Positions 25,438 to 34,918 of a stretch of 64,000 nt of DNA are shown here, piece after piece. The stretch is taken from positions 45,413-109,412 of the forward strand of contig NZ_JAIQDW010000016.1 of the NCBI RefSeq assembly GCF_020026925.1. Direction: 5' to 3'. Below the pieces are notes generated by a model. It searched no databases. It was not told the DNA's origin and saw nothing but the letters and a program-made list of their open reading frames with translations. Within the stretch, counting starts at the first letter, position 1. Each line of letters opens with the position of its first letter. The position numbers were made by a program, and so were the translations under genes. Source of the DNA: Flavobacterium hibisci (GTDB lineage: Bacteria; Bacteroidota; Bacteroidia; Flavobacteriales; Flavobacteriaceae).

Positions 25438-26388
25438 TTAATTCATTTCTGCTTTTGCTCCATAAACAAATTCAGGATCTTCTGACTTGCTTTTTTTGTT
25501 TATTTCAACCTTTTTTTCTTTTTGTCGTTTACAGATTATAACCGAGTTTTCTGTAATTCCATTCATTCCTAATGTGTATTTTGCATCTACATATCTCGCT
25601 GGCTGATACCATTTTGGCTGAAGAAAAAACACCCAGTTGCAATTTTCTCCTTTATACTTTAATTGTATTTTACTCTCTGCATTATGTTTATTATATCCTG
25701 TAACCGTATGATAAAACAAAGCCCCAAAATCAATTCTTACTGGTCCTTTTGATCTGATAGACGTATACGTTTCGCTATTGTCATCTTTTTGAATTAATAA
25801 AGTAATCAACAAAAGATCTTTCATTTCTACATTCTCTACTACTGGAAAAGGGTTCTCTCTTTCTGGAATTTTCCATGTGACATATTCTTTTGGAGGTATC
25901 TGCATCATATAATTAAAGACGGCGTAAATTCCGGTAGGAACTATAAATACAAGAAAGTGTGAACACATCAAAAAAGTAAGTCCAATACCACTTAATGCCG
26001 TATAAATAATGATAAACAATACACTCGAATAAAGCATTATCAAACACGAAAACAGCAATTCATTAGCAACCAGCTTTTGATTAAACTCATTAAAATAAAT
26101 GCGGTATAAGTAAACATGAAGCGTTCCGAATAGTAAAGAAGCTATCTGGTAAAAAAGGAATTCATCTGATACTTCAGTAAATAATTTGTTGTAGCCTAAA
26201 AAACCAACCAAAGCATAAATAAGTACAGCTGAGAAAATATAGATATAAAATTTCTTTTTATATTTTACTGCAAATTCTTTTACTTTATCACTAAAAACCA
26301 TTGTAAGCAAAATACTTACGGCTATAATTACAACCAAAAATACAATGAGCCTGACATCAATAAGTGCTCCTAAATGCTTTTTTACCAT
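25438..26388 (-). CDS. tssN: T6SS membrane-complex protein TssN
   Basis: This 316-aa protein has about five hydrophobic segments in its first 165 residues (RLIVFLVVIIAVSILLTMVF, YIYIFSAVLIYALVGFLG, ASLLFGTLHVYLYRIYF, LLFSCLIMLYSSVLFIIIYT, LMCSHFLVFIVPTGIYAV). A cytoplasmic C-terminal domain follows (VEMKDLLLITLLIQKDD, CNWVFFLQPKW, MNGITENSVIICKRQ). This is the TssN layout. In Bacteroides TssN connects the membrane complex to the baseplate. It follows tssG by 2 bases. Confidence 0.85.
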   Translation of the reverse strand: MVKKHLGALIDVRLIVFLVVIIAVSILLTMVFSDKVKEFAVKYKKKFYIYIFSAVLIYALVGFLGYNKLFTEVSDEFLFYQIASLLFGTLHVYLYRIYFNEFNQKLVANELLFSCLIMLYSSVLFIIIYTALSGIGLTFLMCSHFLVFIVPTGIYAVFNYMMQIPPKEYVTWKIPERENPFPVVENVEMKDLLLITLLIQKDDNSETYTSIRSKGPVRIDFGALFYHTVTGYNKHNAESKIQLKYKGENCNWVFFLQPKWYQPARYVDAKYTLGMNGITENSVIICKRQKEKKVEINKKSKSEDPEFVYGAKAEMN

Positions 26389-26390
26389 TT

Positions 26391-27317
26391 CTACAATCGT
26401 GTTGAATAGCCCAACACAGGCTCATTATTAAAATTAAACTTTTCTGTTTCGTTGTTTATCAACAATACTATTTTTACCTCTACTTCCATCGGAAAAAAAT
26501 GTTCGCAAAAGCAGTCTATAAACTTTTTTATATCTCCTTCATTAATATAATTATGAAAGGGTTTGTTAATTATCGGTCCAATTTCTATGGTGACATTCAT
26601 AGAATAATCGGTATAATTTTTTCCGCTGATAAAATCGACTCCTAATCTGTTTTCGCCTAATATAATCTGCTCACCTTCTTCACTAAGTTCTTTTGATGTT
26701 GTGGTTTCAAAATTCACTTTTTCTTCTATAATCGTTGATAAACATTTACATGCCAAATCAATATCGCCAACAATTTTATACGCATAAGGCAAAAGCCTGA
26801 TAAATTTTGAAACCAATACTGCCGGATAAATATGCGGCAGGCCCCAAAAATCATAGAAAAACTCTAGCGACTTACCTGAATTGAGTTTGTATAAAAAATC
26901 TCTTTCAACACCTTCTATTTTGGTTTTGTAATGAAAAATTTCATTCTCAAAAGGACTAAAAAAAGTACGTGCTTCGGCTTCCTGCTTTTTCTGGTGTTTA
27001 TGTTCCCTGATCATCTGCTGGACAGATTTATCAGCATTGTTCTCTTTTAAACTGTGTATATACCCTTCTGGCAGCGTATCATAAATGCTATCTCTGGACA
27101 AGAGTATAGTAAGATATTCGCGTTTATCGTAATTATCATCTTTAATACCTGCACCTAAAATATCACTTCTGAAAGCTCGTGAAAACTGTCCCTGATTAGA
27201 AATCATAATTTCGTCCTGAGCAACGGCAGTATTCTCCAGAAGCTCATTAGCGATTACTTCAGCCCTTATGTCGTCTGAAATATTCTCTATTTCCCGAACA
27301 AGATCTTCAAGATTCAT
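26391..27317 (-). CDS. tssG: T6SS baseplate protein TssG
   Basis: The start at 27317 (MNLEDLVREIEN) is preferred because it leaves a 1-base gap to the preceding gene. An upstream ATG at 27341 would overlap it. The 308-aa product shows Bacteroidota TssG features: LLSRDSIYDTLPEGYIHSL at about residues 70-90, SKFIRLLPYAYKIVGD in the middle and the end EPVLGYSTRL. TssG joins TssE, TssF and TssK in the baseplate wedge. Although tssF is far away at 308-2146, both are expected in every complete system. Confidence 0.82.
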   Translation of the reverse strand: MNLEDLVREIENISDDIRAEVIANELLENTAVAQDEIMISNQGQFSRAFRSDILGAGIKDDNYDKREYLTILLSRDSIYDTLPEGYIHSLKENNADKSVQQMIREHKHQKKQEAEARTFFSPFENEIFHYKTKIEGVERDFLYKLNSGKSLEFFYDFWGLPHIYPAVLVSKFIRLLPYAYKIVGDIDLACKCLSTIIEEKVNFETTTSKELSEEGEQIILGENRLGVDFISGKNYTDYSMNVTIEIGPIINKPFHNYINEGDIKKFIDCFCEHFFPMEVEVKIVLLINNETEKFNFNNEPVLGYSTRL

Positions 27318-27318
27318 A

Positions 27319-27960
27319 TTATTTTTTCTTTGTGTCCTCATTGATTCTTCCTGCTCCTATGTATCGCAACTGAAAATATTCGTCGTTAAAATTATAAATC
27401 GCCATTCCCTTGCTTGTACATGCCAAAATCCTGTCATTATGGAGGTATATCCCAACATCTGAAATTGGATGATCCTTATCGTATCTGAAAAAAACCAAAT
27501 CTCCTTCTGCCAAAAAGCTTCTTCCGGTAAAAATCTGTATTGATTTTGATTTCCACATACCGGCAGGGTCTTTAGGAAGCGTAACTTTATAAATTTCACT
27601 GTAGAGTGACTGAACGAAATAAGAACAGTCAACACCTGTGCTGGAAAAACTTTTTTCTTTATAAGGGGTATTCACCCAGGGATCTATGTATGAATATAAT
27701 TTGTAATTCGTAATCTTGTTTGGTATGACACCCAGCACTATAGAATATTTTTCTTTTAAAGCCAGAATGGCATCACTTAAATTCTCTGAATTATCATTTA
27801 CAACTGTTTTATTACTCAAACCTGAATCCTCCATTTTAGCCTGCTTTTTCAATGTTTCCAAAGAATAATCATATTTAAAAGGAACCTGAGAAATATATTT
27901 CTTACTACTGCATCCTACACCAAAGAGCATAATGAGCACTAATACAATTGTTTTATTCAT
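27319..27960 (-). CDS. NlpC/P60-fold lipoprotein lacking the catalytic histidine
   Basis: The start at 27960 gives MNKTIVLVLIMLFGVGC, a lipoprotein signal with lipobox GVGC; an earlier ATG at 28011 would bury it. The C-terminal 110 residues fit the NlpC/P60 fold: VDCSYFVQSLY (nucleophile position C112), GDLVFFRYD and ISDVGIYLHNDRILAC. The usual catalytic His in the HVGIY motif is D168, and the usual third His position is Ala. The protein is therefore probably a non-catalytic cell-wall binder. As the first gene of the tssG-tssN block it may be the outer-membrane lipoprotein of the T6SS membrane complex (TssQ-like role), which is inference. Confidence 0.78.
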   Translation of the reverse strand: MNKTIVLVLIMLFGVGCSSKKYISQVPFKYDYSLETLKKQAKMEDSGLSNKTVVNDNSENLSDAILALKEKYSIVLGVIPNKITNYKLYSYIDPWVNTPYKEKSFSSTGVDCSYFVQSLYSEIYKVTLPKDPAGMWKSKSIQIFTGRSFLAEGDLVFFRYDKDHPISDVGIYLHNDRILACTSKGMAIYNFNDEYFQLRYIGAGRINEDTKKK

Positions 27961-28116
27961 AAAAAAATACTTATTGTTATGCCATGTAATTGATGGCAAT
28001 GATAAAATCATTTATAACTTATTAATCTTTTCGGATCAGGAACTGACTGAAGTGGTATTTGTCAGTTGATATGTTTTTTACTCGTGAAATAATTCCTTTC
28101 ACAAATATTGAGGTCG

Positions 28117-28124
28117 CAAACCTA
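28117..28124 (-). promoter_or_regulatory. Probable -7 box for the minus-strand T6SS operon
   Basis: On the minus strand this reads TAGGTTTG, matching TAnnTTTG, about 157 bases upstream of the lipoprotein start. No clear -33 TTG was found. Confidence 0.45.
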
Positions 28125-28203
28125 AGAAAATATTTTGTAAGAATTGTTATGAAATTTATAAAAATTTACGGTATTTTTTTTACAATTTTAAAATAATAAA
28201 AAC

Positions 28204-28211
28204 TACTTTTG
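28204..28211 (+). promoter_or_regulatory. Probable -7 box for the PKD-tssH operon
   Basis: The sequence TACTTTTG matches TAnnTTTG and lies 53 bases upstream of the ATG at 28264. The gap 27961-28263 (303 bases) thus appears to be a divergent promoter region; apart from the two -7 boxes I see nothing in it. Confidence 0.5.
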
Positions 28212-28263
28212 CCAGCGTCTTTATAAAAAATATCTTACTTAATTATTAGCCCCCGAAAAAAAG

Positions 28264-29316
28264 ATGAATAAAAAAAATATCGATATCAGGGTTGTATTTT
28301 TCTTTGTGACCCTACTGTTAATTGGAATTATTGCTTTTATAATTCAATTTTTTAACCACGTTGATTGTGAAGATGTACGATTTTATGTTTTGGCAGAAAA
28401 TCCAAGAACCGAGGAATCCATTGAGTTTTTTGATAAGACACCAAATGCAAAATCATGGAAGTGGGATTTTGGTGATGGCTCTGAAACTGATGTAAGAAAA
28501 CATACCTTTCACGTTTATAAAAGACCTGGAAAATATCTAATTACCCTGACCATAAACGGGGAATGCATTCATAATAAAGAGATTACAATTAAAGATAAAT
28601 ATCTAACTGACAAAATAGGAACCCCTAAAATTATTGTCTCAAAAATTATTACTGCAGGACAGCCTACCTATTTCAATTCAGAATCTGAAGATGCTAAAAC
28701 CTGGGAATGGGCTTTTGGAGAAAATAAAGGCATTGATGATACCTCTGCTAATCCTGTATATACCTTTTCTACACCAGGTGAAAAAACGGTTACCCTTGTT
28801 GTTAACGGAAACTTTGGTACAGTGGCAAAAAAAATTATTTACGTACATCCCAAAGTAATAAAAAAAACAAATCCGCTTAATCTGACTTCTTACGAATACG
28901 AAAAAAAAGCAGAAGCTTTTTCACTGCCAAGAGGTGCCGCAAAAAAAGACCCGCTTGAGGAAATGCTACAATACGTGCCTGTAGCTCCTAAGACTAAAAC
29001 ACAAAAAGACAGCATTGTAGCAATTAAAAAAGCACCTAATATATCTGAAGACCAATTTGAAATTTTACTGAATAAAGTGGCTGAAGGAAGTAAAGTAAAA
29101 GATGATTTTTCAGAATATTTATGCGATGATTTAGATATTCCTATTGTGAAAAATGACACTGATTTATTGACATTTTCTCAACTATGTGCCTCCATTAAAG
29201 GAAAAAAAATAAGAATCGAATCTATTCGTCTTAACAAAGACAAACAAAATAATTGCATCAAAGGATTAAATATTAGTTATAAAGTAAAAAAATACCTGAT
29301 CTGGTCTAAAGATTAA
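28264..29316 (+). CDS. PKD-domain inner-membrane protein of the T6SS (TssP-like)
   Basis: This 350-aa protein has one N-terminal membrane helix (about residues 9-30, VVFFFVTLLLIGIIAFIIQFF), then two PKD domains. The first has WKWDFGDGSETDVRKHTF at about 75-92 and the second WEWAFGENKGIDDTSANPVYTF at about 140-162. The C-terminal 130 residues (QFEILLNKVAEG, FSEYLCDDLDI, FSQLCASIKGKKIRIESI) are of a type I do not recognise elsewhere. It faces the periplasm. It sits in an operon with tssH (6-base gap), opposite the rest of the T6SS. A role in the Bacteroidota membrane complex, perhaps TssP, is likely; the letter is my inference. Confidence 0.75.
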   Translation: MNKKNIDIRVVFFFVTLLLIGIIAFIIQFFNHVDCEDVRFYVLAENPRTEESIEFFDKTPNAKSWKWDFGDGSETDVRKHTFHVYKRPGKYLITLTINGECIHNKEITIKDKYLTDKIGTPKIIVSKIITAGQPTYFNSESEDAKTWEWAFGENKGIDDTSANPVYTFSTPGEKTVTLVVNGNFGTVAKKIIYVHPKVIKKTNPLNLTSYEYEKKAEAFSLPRGAAKKDPLEEMLQYVPVAPKTKTQKDSIVAIKKAPNISEDQFEILLNKVAEGSKVKDDFSEYLCDDLDIPIVKNDTDLLTFSQLCASIKGKKIRIESIRLNKDKQNNCIKGLNISYKVKKYLIWSKD

Positions 29317-29322
29317 ATAAGG

Positions 29323-31773
29323 ATGGAAGAAAAAAATATTTTCAGTACAGAATTACTCAGTGCATTTGAAATTGCTAAAAAAATTGCTAAAAACAATTCA
29401 AATAAATTTTACTCTGCATCACATTTGTTAAAAGCCATCCTGAACCGGGATTTATCTCTATTAAAACGTCTTGAGGCTATAGGCAAGGATGTTTACTATC
29501 TTGATGAATGGGCTGAAGTCCGTATGGAAGATGAGCCAAAAACAACAAATATTTCCGATGCTGAACCAAGTGATCTGATCGATGAAATTATAAAAGAAGC
29601 AGAATCGGTAAGTGGAATTTTAAGTGAAGATGAAATTAGTCTTTATGCGATATTAGTCGCTTTGAGCTCTCCGGGAGTTGGTTTTAATTTCGACCAAATG
29701 AAGACCTATCCTATTTCCCGAAACGAATTATTAGAAAATCTTGCAATAGCTGAGCCTAACGTTAATAATACTCATCAGGAAGTAAAAAAAGGTTTCCTGA
29801 GTAAATATTGTATCCACAAAAATGCTGAAAAAAAGAAAAGGATTTTGGCGATTGGCCGCGAAACAGAGTTAAATACAATGAAGGAAATCCTGTGCCGATT
29901 TTCTAAGCCTAATATTTTATTAATTGGTGACAGAGGTATCGGAAAATCAATTTTAATCGATACACTTGTTCAAAATGTAATTACAAATCAGGTCCCTGAG
30001 GTATTAAGTAAAATACAGCTTTTTGAACTGGATTTATCCACACTAATTGCAGGTGCATCTTACAAAGGCGAAATCGAAGACCGGTTAAAAAATTGTATTC
30101 AGGAATTAAAACAATTTCCTAAAGCAATATTAATTATCGAAGAAATCCATACTCTACTGGATAAAAACGGAGGCGACTCGGGGGTATCCAACGTGTTGAA
30201 AGGCGAATTATCAAAAGGATTAAATATCATTGCCACTTCTACAATTGAAGAATATTCCAAAAGAATTGAAAAAGAACAGGGGCTTTCAGGAATGTTTGAA
30301 ATTGTAAAATTAGAAGAATCTAATGATGAAACGCTATTCCGAATGATTCGCGAATCGATAAAACCCTATCAGGAGCATCATAAAATTCAAATTGATAACG
30401 AGACCATTACAGAATCAATCCGATTATCAAGAAGGTATTTAAAAGAGAAAAGCCTGCCGGAATCTGCCATAAACCTTATTGATCATACCATGTCCGTTTT
30501 AAAGACATCAGGTGAAACTTATTTAAAAGAAAAACAATCCCTTTTGGATAAATTATCGCTTTTAAAACAGAATGAAAATGATTTACCTGAAGATGAGTTG
30601 CTAAAAGAATACCAATGGTTTCTTTCTGATCTGATTCGTAAAACAACATTTTTAATGATTACAGATGATGAAAATGAACCACAAACTTTTCAAACTTCTG
30701 AAGCTATTCTTAAACATATTGAAGGCCTTATCCATATCCTTGAAGAGAGAGCACTTGATAAGCGTATTCATATTGAAGCTTTTGATTTATCACTTATAAT
30801 TGCTCAAAAAACAGGTATCCCTGCTGGTAAACTTAAAGAAGAGGAAAAACAAAAGCTGAATACTATTGAAGATGTTTTAAACCGCAGGGTAATAGGTCAG
30901 GACCATTGCATTGCAACAGTTGCAGGATCAATTTTAGAATCAAGATCCGGATTGAGCAAAGCAGGACAGCCTATTGCATCCTTCTTCTTTTTAGGTCCAA
31001 CTGGAACAGGAAAAACAGAACTAGCCAAAAGTCTGGCGGAGTTTCTTTTTCAGGATGAAAATGCGATTATCCGTTTTGACATGTCTGAATTTAAAGAAGA
31101 ACATTCAGCAGCCCTGCTTTATGGAGCGCCTCCGGGATATGTAGGTTATGAAGAAGGCGGACTACTGGTAAATAAAATCAGGCAAAAACCGTATTCTATC
31201 GTTTTATTTGATGAAATCGAAAAAGCACATGCCTCTGTTTATGATGTTTTCCTTCAAATTATGGACGAAGGAAAATTACATGACCGACTTGGAAAAGAAG
31301 GCGATTTCTCTAATGCCATTATTCTTTTTACTTCAAATATCGGGTCAGATCATATTGTAGAAACCTTCAATAATGGTCAGATTCCAGGTTCATCTTCGCT
31401 AATGGAAATCATGGCTAATTATTTTAGACCGGAATTTTTAGGGCGATTGACAGAAATTGTACCTTTTGCGCCTATCAGCAAAGAAAATGCTTTAAAAATA
31501 TTTGAAATCCACCTCAAAAAAGAGTTTTCTGATTTACTCCAAAATATAAAAATCGAAGTTGAAATTCCAATGGAAACCAAACTTCATCTTGCAGAAAATG
31601 GGTATAATGCCAAATATGGTGCAAGACCTATAAAAAGTATCATTAGAAGTCATTTGCGAAGACCTTTGGCAAAGAAAATAATTTCTGGTGAAGTAAAAGA
31701 TGGCGATAAAATGATTGTTGCTGTAGAAAATGGAGAAGTCAAATGGATTAAAGAAGATATTTTGATAGTATAA
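29323..31773 (+). CDS. tssH: T6SS sheath-recycling AAA+ ATPase TssH (ClpV)
   Basis: This 816-aa protein has the ClpB/ClpV layout. An N-domain spans residues 1-150 (SASHLLKAILNRD). The first AAA+ domain has Walker A GDRGIGKS at 202-209 and a Walker B with EE in place of the usual DE (ILIIEEIHTLL). The second has Walker A GPTGTGKT at 558-565, FDEIEKAHASVYDVFLQIMDEG and GAPPGYVGYEEGG. The coiled-coil M-domain of ClpB is short, as in ClpV. TssH strips contracted TssBC sheaths for reuse. It is the last gene of its operon, followed by a terminator. Confidence 0.93.
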   Translation: MEEKNIFSTELLSAFEIAKKIAKNNSNKFYSASHLLKAILNRDLSLLKRLEAIGKDVYYLDEWAEVRMEDEPKTTNISDAEPSDLIDEIIKEAESVSGILSEDEISLYAILVALSSPGVGFNFDQMKTYPISRNELLENLAIAEPNVNNTHQEVKKGFLSKYCIHKNAEKKKRILAIGRETELNTMKEILCRFSKPNILLIGDRGIGKSILIDTLVQNVITNQVPEVLSKIQLFELDLSTLIAGASYKGEIEDRLKNCIQELKQFPKAILIIEEIHTLLDKNGGDSGVSNVLKGELSKGLNIIATSTIEEYSKRIEKEQGLSGMFEIVKLEESNDETLFRMIRESIKPYQEHHKIQIDNETITESIRLSRRYLKEKSLPESAINLIDHTMSVLKTSGETYLKEKQSLLDKLSLLKQNENDLPEDELLKEYQWFLSDLIRKTTFLMITDDENEPQTFQTSEAILKHIEGLIHILEERALDKRIHIEAFDLSLIIAQKTGIPAGKLKEEEKQKLNTIEDVLNRRVIGQDHCIATVAGSILESRSGLSKAGQPIASFFFLGPTGTGKTELAKSLAEFLFQDENAIIRFDMSEFKEEHSAALLYGAPPGYVGYEEGGLLVNKIRQKPYSIVLFDEIEKAHASVYDVFLQIMDEGKLHDRLGKEGDFSNAIILFTSNIGSDHIVETFNNGQIPGSSSLMEIMANYFRPEFLGRLTEIVPFAPISKENALKIFEIHLKKEFSDLLQNIKIEVEIPMETKLHLAENGYNAKYGARPIKSIIRSHLRRPLAKKIISGEVKDGDKMIVAVENGEVKWIKEDILIV

Positions 31774-31778
31774 AATTT

Positions 31779-31808
31779 TAAAGCATGGTTTCTAAAATCA
31801 TGCTTTTT
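31779..31808 (+). terminator. Terminator after tssH
   Basis: An 8-bp stem AAAGCATG/CATGCTTT (31780-31787 with 31799-31806) is followed by a long T-rich run and starts 7 bases after the tssH stop. Its core is the same as the hairpin at 203-233. Confidence 0.75.
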
Positions 31809-31833
31809 ATTTTTTTTCGAAAAAAAGCACCGA

Positions 31834-33435
31834 CTACTCTTCATACATCTCCATCCATAATCTTGTTTCTTCCAAATCCAGTTCCTTCTCAATTTTTCTG
31901 AAAATTTCCTCGTTGACAGCACCAGATTTATGCATTGACTCGAGTTTATTTCTTTCTACATTAAGTAAATCGATTTGCAGTTTAGTAAAATCATTGAAGA
32001 TCTCACCTCCTATCAGATTTCCTTTTCCGAAAAAATTGGCCGGAAGTTCCGTTTTCTGAAGACGATTGAATTTTACCTCATATTTGCTCTTGATATTGTG
32101 GAGTAAGTCATCATTGATCAGAGAGAAATTATCTTCGATATGGGTAATCGTCTGAGAAACGATTATATTTCGAACCTCATATTCTTCTGCAAGAATGGAG
32201 TATTTTTCAATTTTCAATTTTTTTATCAGCCATGGCAAACTAAATCCCTGAATAACTAAAGTAGAAAGTATGACACAAAATACCAGATAAATAATGAGGT
32301 TTCGTAAAGGAAATTCTTCTATCTCGTTCATCATTAGCGGAAGTGCCAAAGCAGCTGCCATCGATACCACACCCCGCATTCCTGACCAGCCGAAAATAAT
32401 CATGTTCCGGTAATCGAATTCTTCCTGAAGCCGAATCTTTTTACTAATTATCCTGGGGAGCAAAGCTGCGGGAATCACCCATAAAAAACGCACCACAATA
32501 ACGGTGACACTCACCAGAAAGCCCCATACAAATAACGACCAGCCGGAATAATCTTGAATTCCTGACATAATCTGGCGCAACTGCAAACCAATTAAGACAA
32601 AAATCAATCCGTTTAAAATATTGGTTAAAACATTCCAGATTGTTCCTGTCATTATCCTGCTTTCATGCGAGAAAATCGTACCCGATCTTGCGGAAAGAAA
32701 AAGCCCGGTTGCTACTACTGCCAGAACCCCCGAAGCTTTAAAGTGTTCTGCAATTAAATACGAAGCAAAGGGCGTCAGTAATGTTAAAGTAGCTTCGATA
32801 ACCTCATCGCACACAAACCTTTTATGAATAAAGCTCATGATATACCCTACAAGCAAACCAATAGCGATTCCCAGAACTGCCATCACGACAAAATTCAATC
32901 CTGCCTGCCATAATACAAAATTCCCGGCTGTAATAGCTGTCAGTGCATACTTATATGCCACCAGACCGCTGGCATCATTTAAAAGACTTTCACCTTCAAG
33001 TATTGCAATCAATCTGGGATGTAAACCCAGTCCTTTTGTGATTGAAGTTGCTGAAACCGCATCAGGAGGAGAAACAATTGCCCCTAAAAGAAAAGCCAAC
33101 GGCCAGGAAATATCATCAATAAGCATGTGGGCGACAATTGCCACTGCAACGGTTGTAAAAAGCACTAAACCCACTGCAGCCAAAGTAATAGGCCGAATGG
33201 CCTGTTTAAAATCAGACCAACTGGTGTACCATGCGGCATGATATAAAAGTGGCGGAAGAAAGATAATAAAAACGACTTCAGGACTTAGGGCAATTACCGG
33301 AAGTCCGGGGATGATACTAATGATAAGCCCACAAATTACCAGCACAACAGGAATAGGAAAATTGTATCTTTTGCTTATGAGGCTTAAGAATGCAACCCCA
33401 AATAGTAGCATAATAATTATGGTAATATTTTCCAT
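31834..33435 (-). CDS. Na+/H+ antiporter, CPA1/NhaP type
   Basis: The start at 33435 (MENITIIIMLLF) removes 11 unconvincing residues present from an earlier ATG. The 533-aa product has about 12 membrane helices typical of NhaP/CPA1 exchangers, with the signature GAIVSPPDAVSATSI (the ion-binding D at about residue 137) and LEGESLLNDASGLVAY. The C-terminal 130 residues are a cytoplasmic helical tail (EVRNIIVSQTITHIEDNF). It would exchange protons for Na+ or other cations for pH and salt balance. It is convergent with tssH and not part of the T6SS. Confidence 0.92.
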   Translation of the reverse strand: MENITIIIMLLFGVAFLSLISKRYNFPIPVVLVICGLIISIIPGLPVIALSPEVVFIIFLPPLLYHAAWYTSWSDFKQAIRPITLAAVGLVLFTTVAVAIVAHMLIDDISWPLAFLLGAIVSPPDAVSATSITKGLGLHPRLIAILEGESLLNDASGLVAYKYALTAITAGNFVLWQAGLNFVVMAVLGIAIGLLVGYIMSFIHKRFVCDEVIEATLTLLTPFASYLIAEHFKASGVLAVVATGLFLSARSGTIFSHESRIMTGTIWNVLTNILNGLIFVLIGLQLRQIMSGIQDYSGWSLFVWGFLVSVTVIVVRFLWVIPAALLPRIISKKIRLQEEFDYRNMIIFGWSGMRGVVSMAAALALPLMMNEIEEFPLRNLIIYLVFCVILSTLVIQGFSLPWLIKKLKIEKYSILAEEYEVRNIIVSQTITHIEDNFSLINDDLLHNIKSKYEVKFNRLQKTELPANFFGKGNLIGGEIFNDFTKLQIDLLNVERNKLESMHKSGAVNEEIFRKIEKELDLEETRLWMEMYEE

Positions 33436-33859
33436 TTTTACTGTTGTTGGTGTATTATTTAAGAGCACGAATATACTATTTTAAAACTTCGGGCACTATT
33501 CGTTCAAAATTTTATTTAAGAAGATAATTTGTAAAATAAAGTAATGCATTATATGATTTCGTATGCTAACTGAAGCTCAGTATTTATTTTTAGTAACATT
33601 TAAAAATCCACGAGGAATAACCCAATGCCTATTATTGGTGAATGACCCTTTAGATTACTTCCGTTTTTGTTATAGCTATTCAACTACCTCACTACTTCTT
33701 TTTGTACCTTGAAATTTGATAACAAAAACAACCTTATCTTATAAATGATTTAGTCCTGCTGCTGTTATTTTTGAATTTCCAGAGTTGGTTAATTTAATTA
33801 ACGAAACCAACGTAAAATGTTTTTAAAAAATACAACTGTCAAATTAAAAGATACATTAT
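33436..33859. other. Intergenic region without a recognised gene
   Basis: These 424 bases have only short frames with stop codons in all readings. A palindrome-like stretch GGTTAATTTAATTAAC lies near 33786-33801. I see no consensus -7 box for the small gene that follows. Confidence 0.5.
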
Positions 33860-34039
33860 ATGAACTCCATTTTTAAAAAAAATCAGGAAGTACGCCAAGA
33901 GTTTGGCGGTCCTGTCATGAAGGTAATTGGTTTTGAACCTGAACTGATTGAAAATGTTATTACCCAATGGGAAGATGAGGAAGGAACCATCATAACCGGA
34001 AAATTTATGGAATCTGTACTTGTACCGGCAGCTGAGTAA
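33860..34039 (+). CDS. Small DUF2158-like protein
   Basis: This 59-aa protein is not long enough for most ORF cutoffs. MNSIFKKNQEVRQEFGGPVM followed by KVIGF, ITQWEDEEGTIITGKF and ESVLVPAAE fits the pattern of DUF2158/YodC-like small proteins (xFxxGxxVxxxxGGPxMxV ... VxxxWxD). Such proteins are cytoplasmic and of unknown function. It is convergent with the regulator gene that ends at 34072. Confidence 0.6.
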   Translation: MNSIFKKNQEVRQEFGGPVMKVIGFEPELIENVITQWEDEEGTIITGKFMESVLVPAAE

Positions 34040-34071
34040 CTGGAAGTAAAATTCCGCTTTACATCATCTGC

Positions 34072-34839
34072 TTATCCTTTATTCTTCCGTATTTCGTTTA
34101 CTTCCCTCTTTACATCTAAAATTAATTCTTTCAAGTCCTGAATTTCATTCAATTCCTGTTTTTTGTCTGTGCGCCCTATATTGCAGCGGTATTCCCAGAT
34201 TTCGATAATATCTGAGAGCCTGACTTCATAATTTGGATAGAAATTATTGTCTGATTCTAAAACCAAAGCGTTCTTTTTATTTTTATTAAGACGCTTGTAC
34301 ACCATTCCTTCATTTTTTGTAATGAGGATGTAGGTTTTGCCGTCCTGTACATCTCCCAGCCTTTCGACATAGCGCCCTACAATGATGCTTCCGTCTTCGT
34401 GCGGTGGCATTGAATCCCCTTCAACGGGAAAGCCTCTGTGTTTGCCTGGTCCCAGAAAAGGAAGTGAAATTTGCTGGAGACTTTCAATATATTCGGGATC
34501 TGCGTAGCCATTGAGATAACCCGCTTTTACTTTTTGAGTTACTACTTCAATATAATTTTCTCCCTGATGATCTACCATAATCGGCAAAACCAACCTGTTA
34601 TTTTCCAGTTTTAGTAAATGCTGGATATCTATTTTACGGATATCTACCGAAAGCAGCAAATCAATACTCATGTGATAATAACGGGCTATTTTCTTTAAAA
34701 TTTCATAAGGAGCCTCAGAAGTACCATCTTCATATTTGACATACCTGCCTCTCGTAATCTGAAGATTCTCTGCTAATTTTTCCTGTGAGATTTTTTGCCT
34801 AACCCTTAAGACCCTGATGTTATCTGAAAATAAGGACAT
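34072..34839 (-). CDS. XRE-family regulator with S24 (LexA/CI-like) peptidase domain
   Basis: This 255-aa protein has an N-terminal HTH (residues 7-62, IRVLRVRQKISQEKLAENLQ, RYVKYEDGTSEAPYEIL) and a C-terminal S24 domain. The S24 Ser nucleophile is in VEGDSMPP (about residue 140) and the Lys in MVYKRLNKN (about residue 178). There is a C-terminal coiled coil (LKELILDVKREVNEIRK). Such repressors self-cleave or sense DNA damage. It is divergent from an AlkB-like gene and has the shared spacer of about 80 bases, so it may control that gene and itself. No phage genes are nearby. Confidence 0.85.
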   Translation of the reverse strand: MSLFSDNIRVLRVRQKISQEKLAENLQITRGRYVKYEDGTSEAPYEILKKIARYYHMSIDLLLSVDIRKIDIQHLLKLENNRLVLPIMVDHQGENYIEVVTQKVKAGYLNGYADPEYIESLQQISLPFLGPGKHRGFPVEGDSMPPHEDGSIIVGRYVERLGDVQDGKTYILITKNEGMVYKRLNKNKKNALVLESDNNFYPNYEVRLSDIIEIWEYRCNIGRTDKKQELNEIQDLKELILDVKREVNEIRKNKG

Positions 34840-34918
34840 ATTTTATTTGTTACAATTTATAACTACAAATATAGAAAAAATTGTTACTACCTGTGTTAAT
34901 TTTGTATTTTCCAAAACA
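34840..34918. promoter_or_regulatory. Divergent promoter/operator region of the XRE and AlkB-like genes
   Basis: Two TTGTTAC heptamers lie at 34847-34853 and 34881-34887, 34 bases apart, and could be operator half-sites. TAATTTTG at 34897-34904 fits the -7 consensus for the plus strand. These are pattern matches only. Confidence 0.4.

Noticed and set aside
32837..33241. 134-aa plus-strand frame inside the antiporter gene
   Set aside because: It is antisense to conserved membrane helices of the antiporter.
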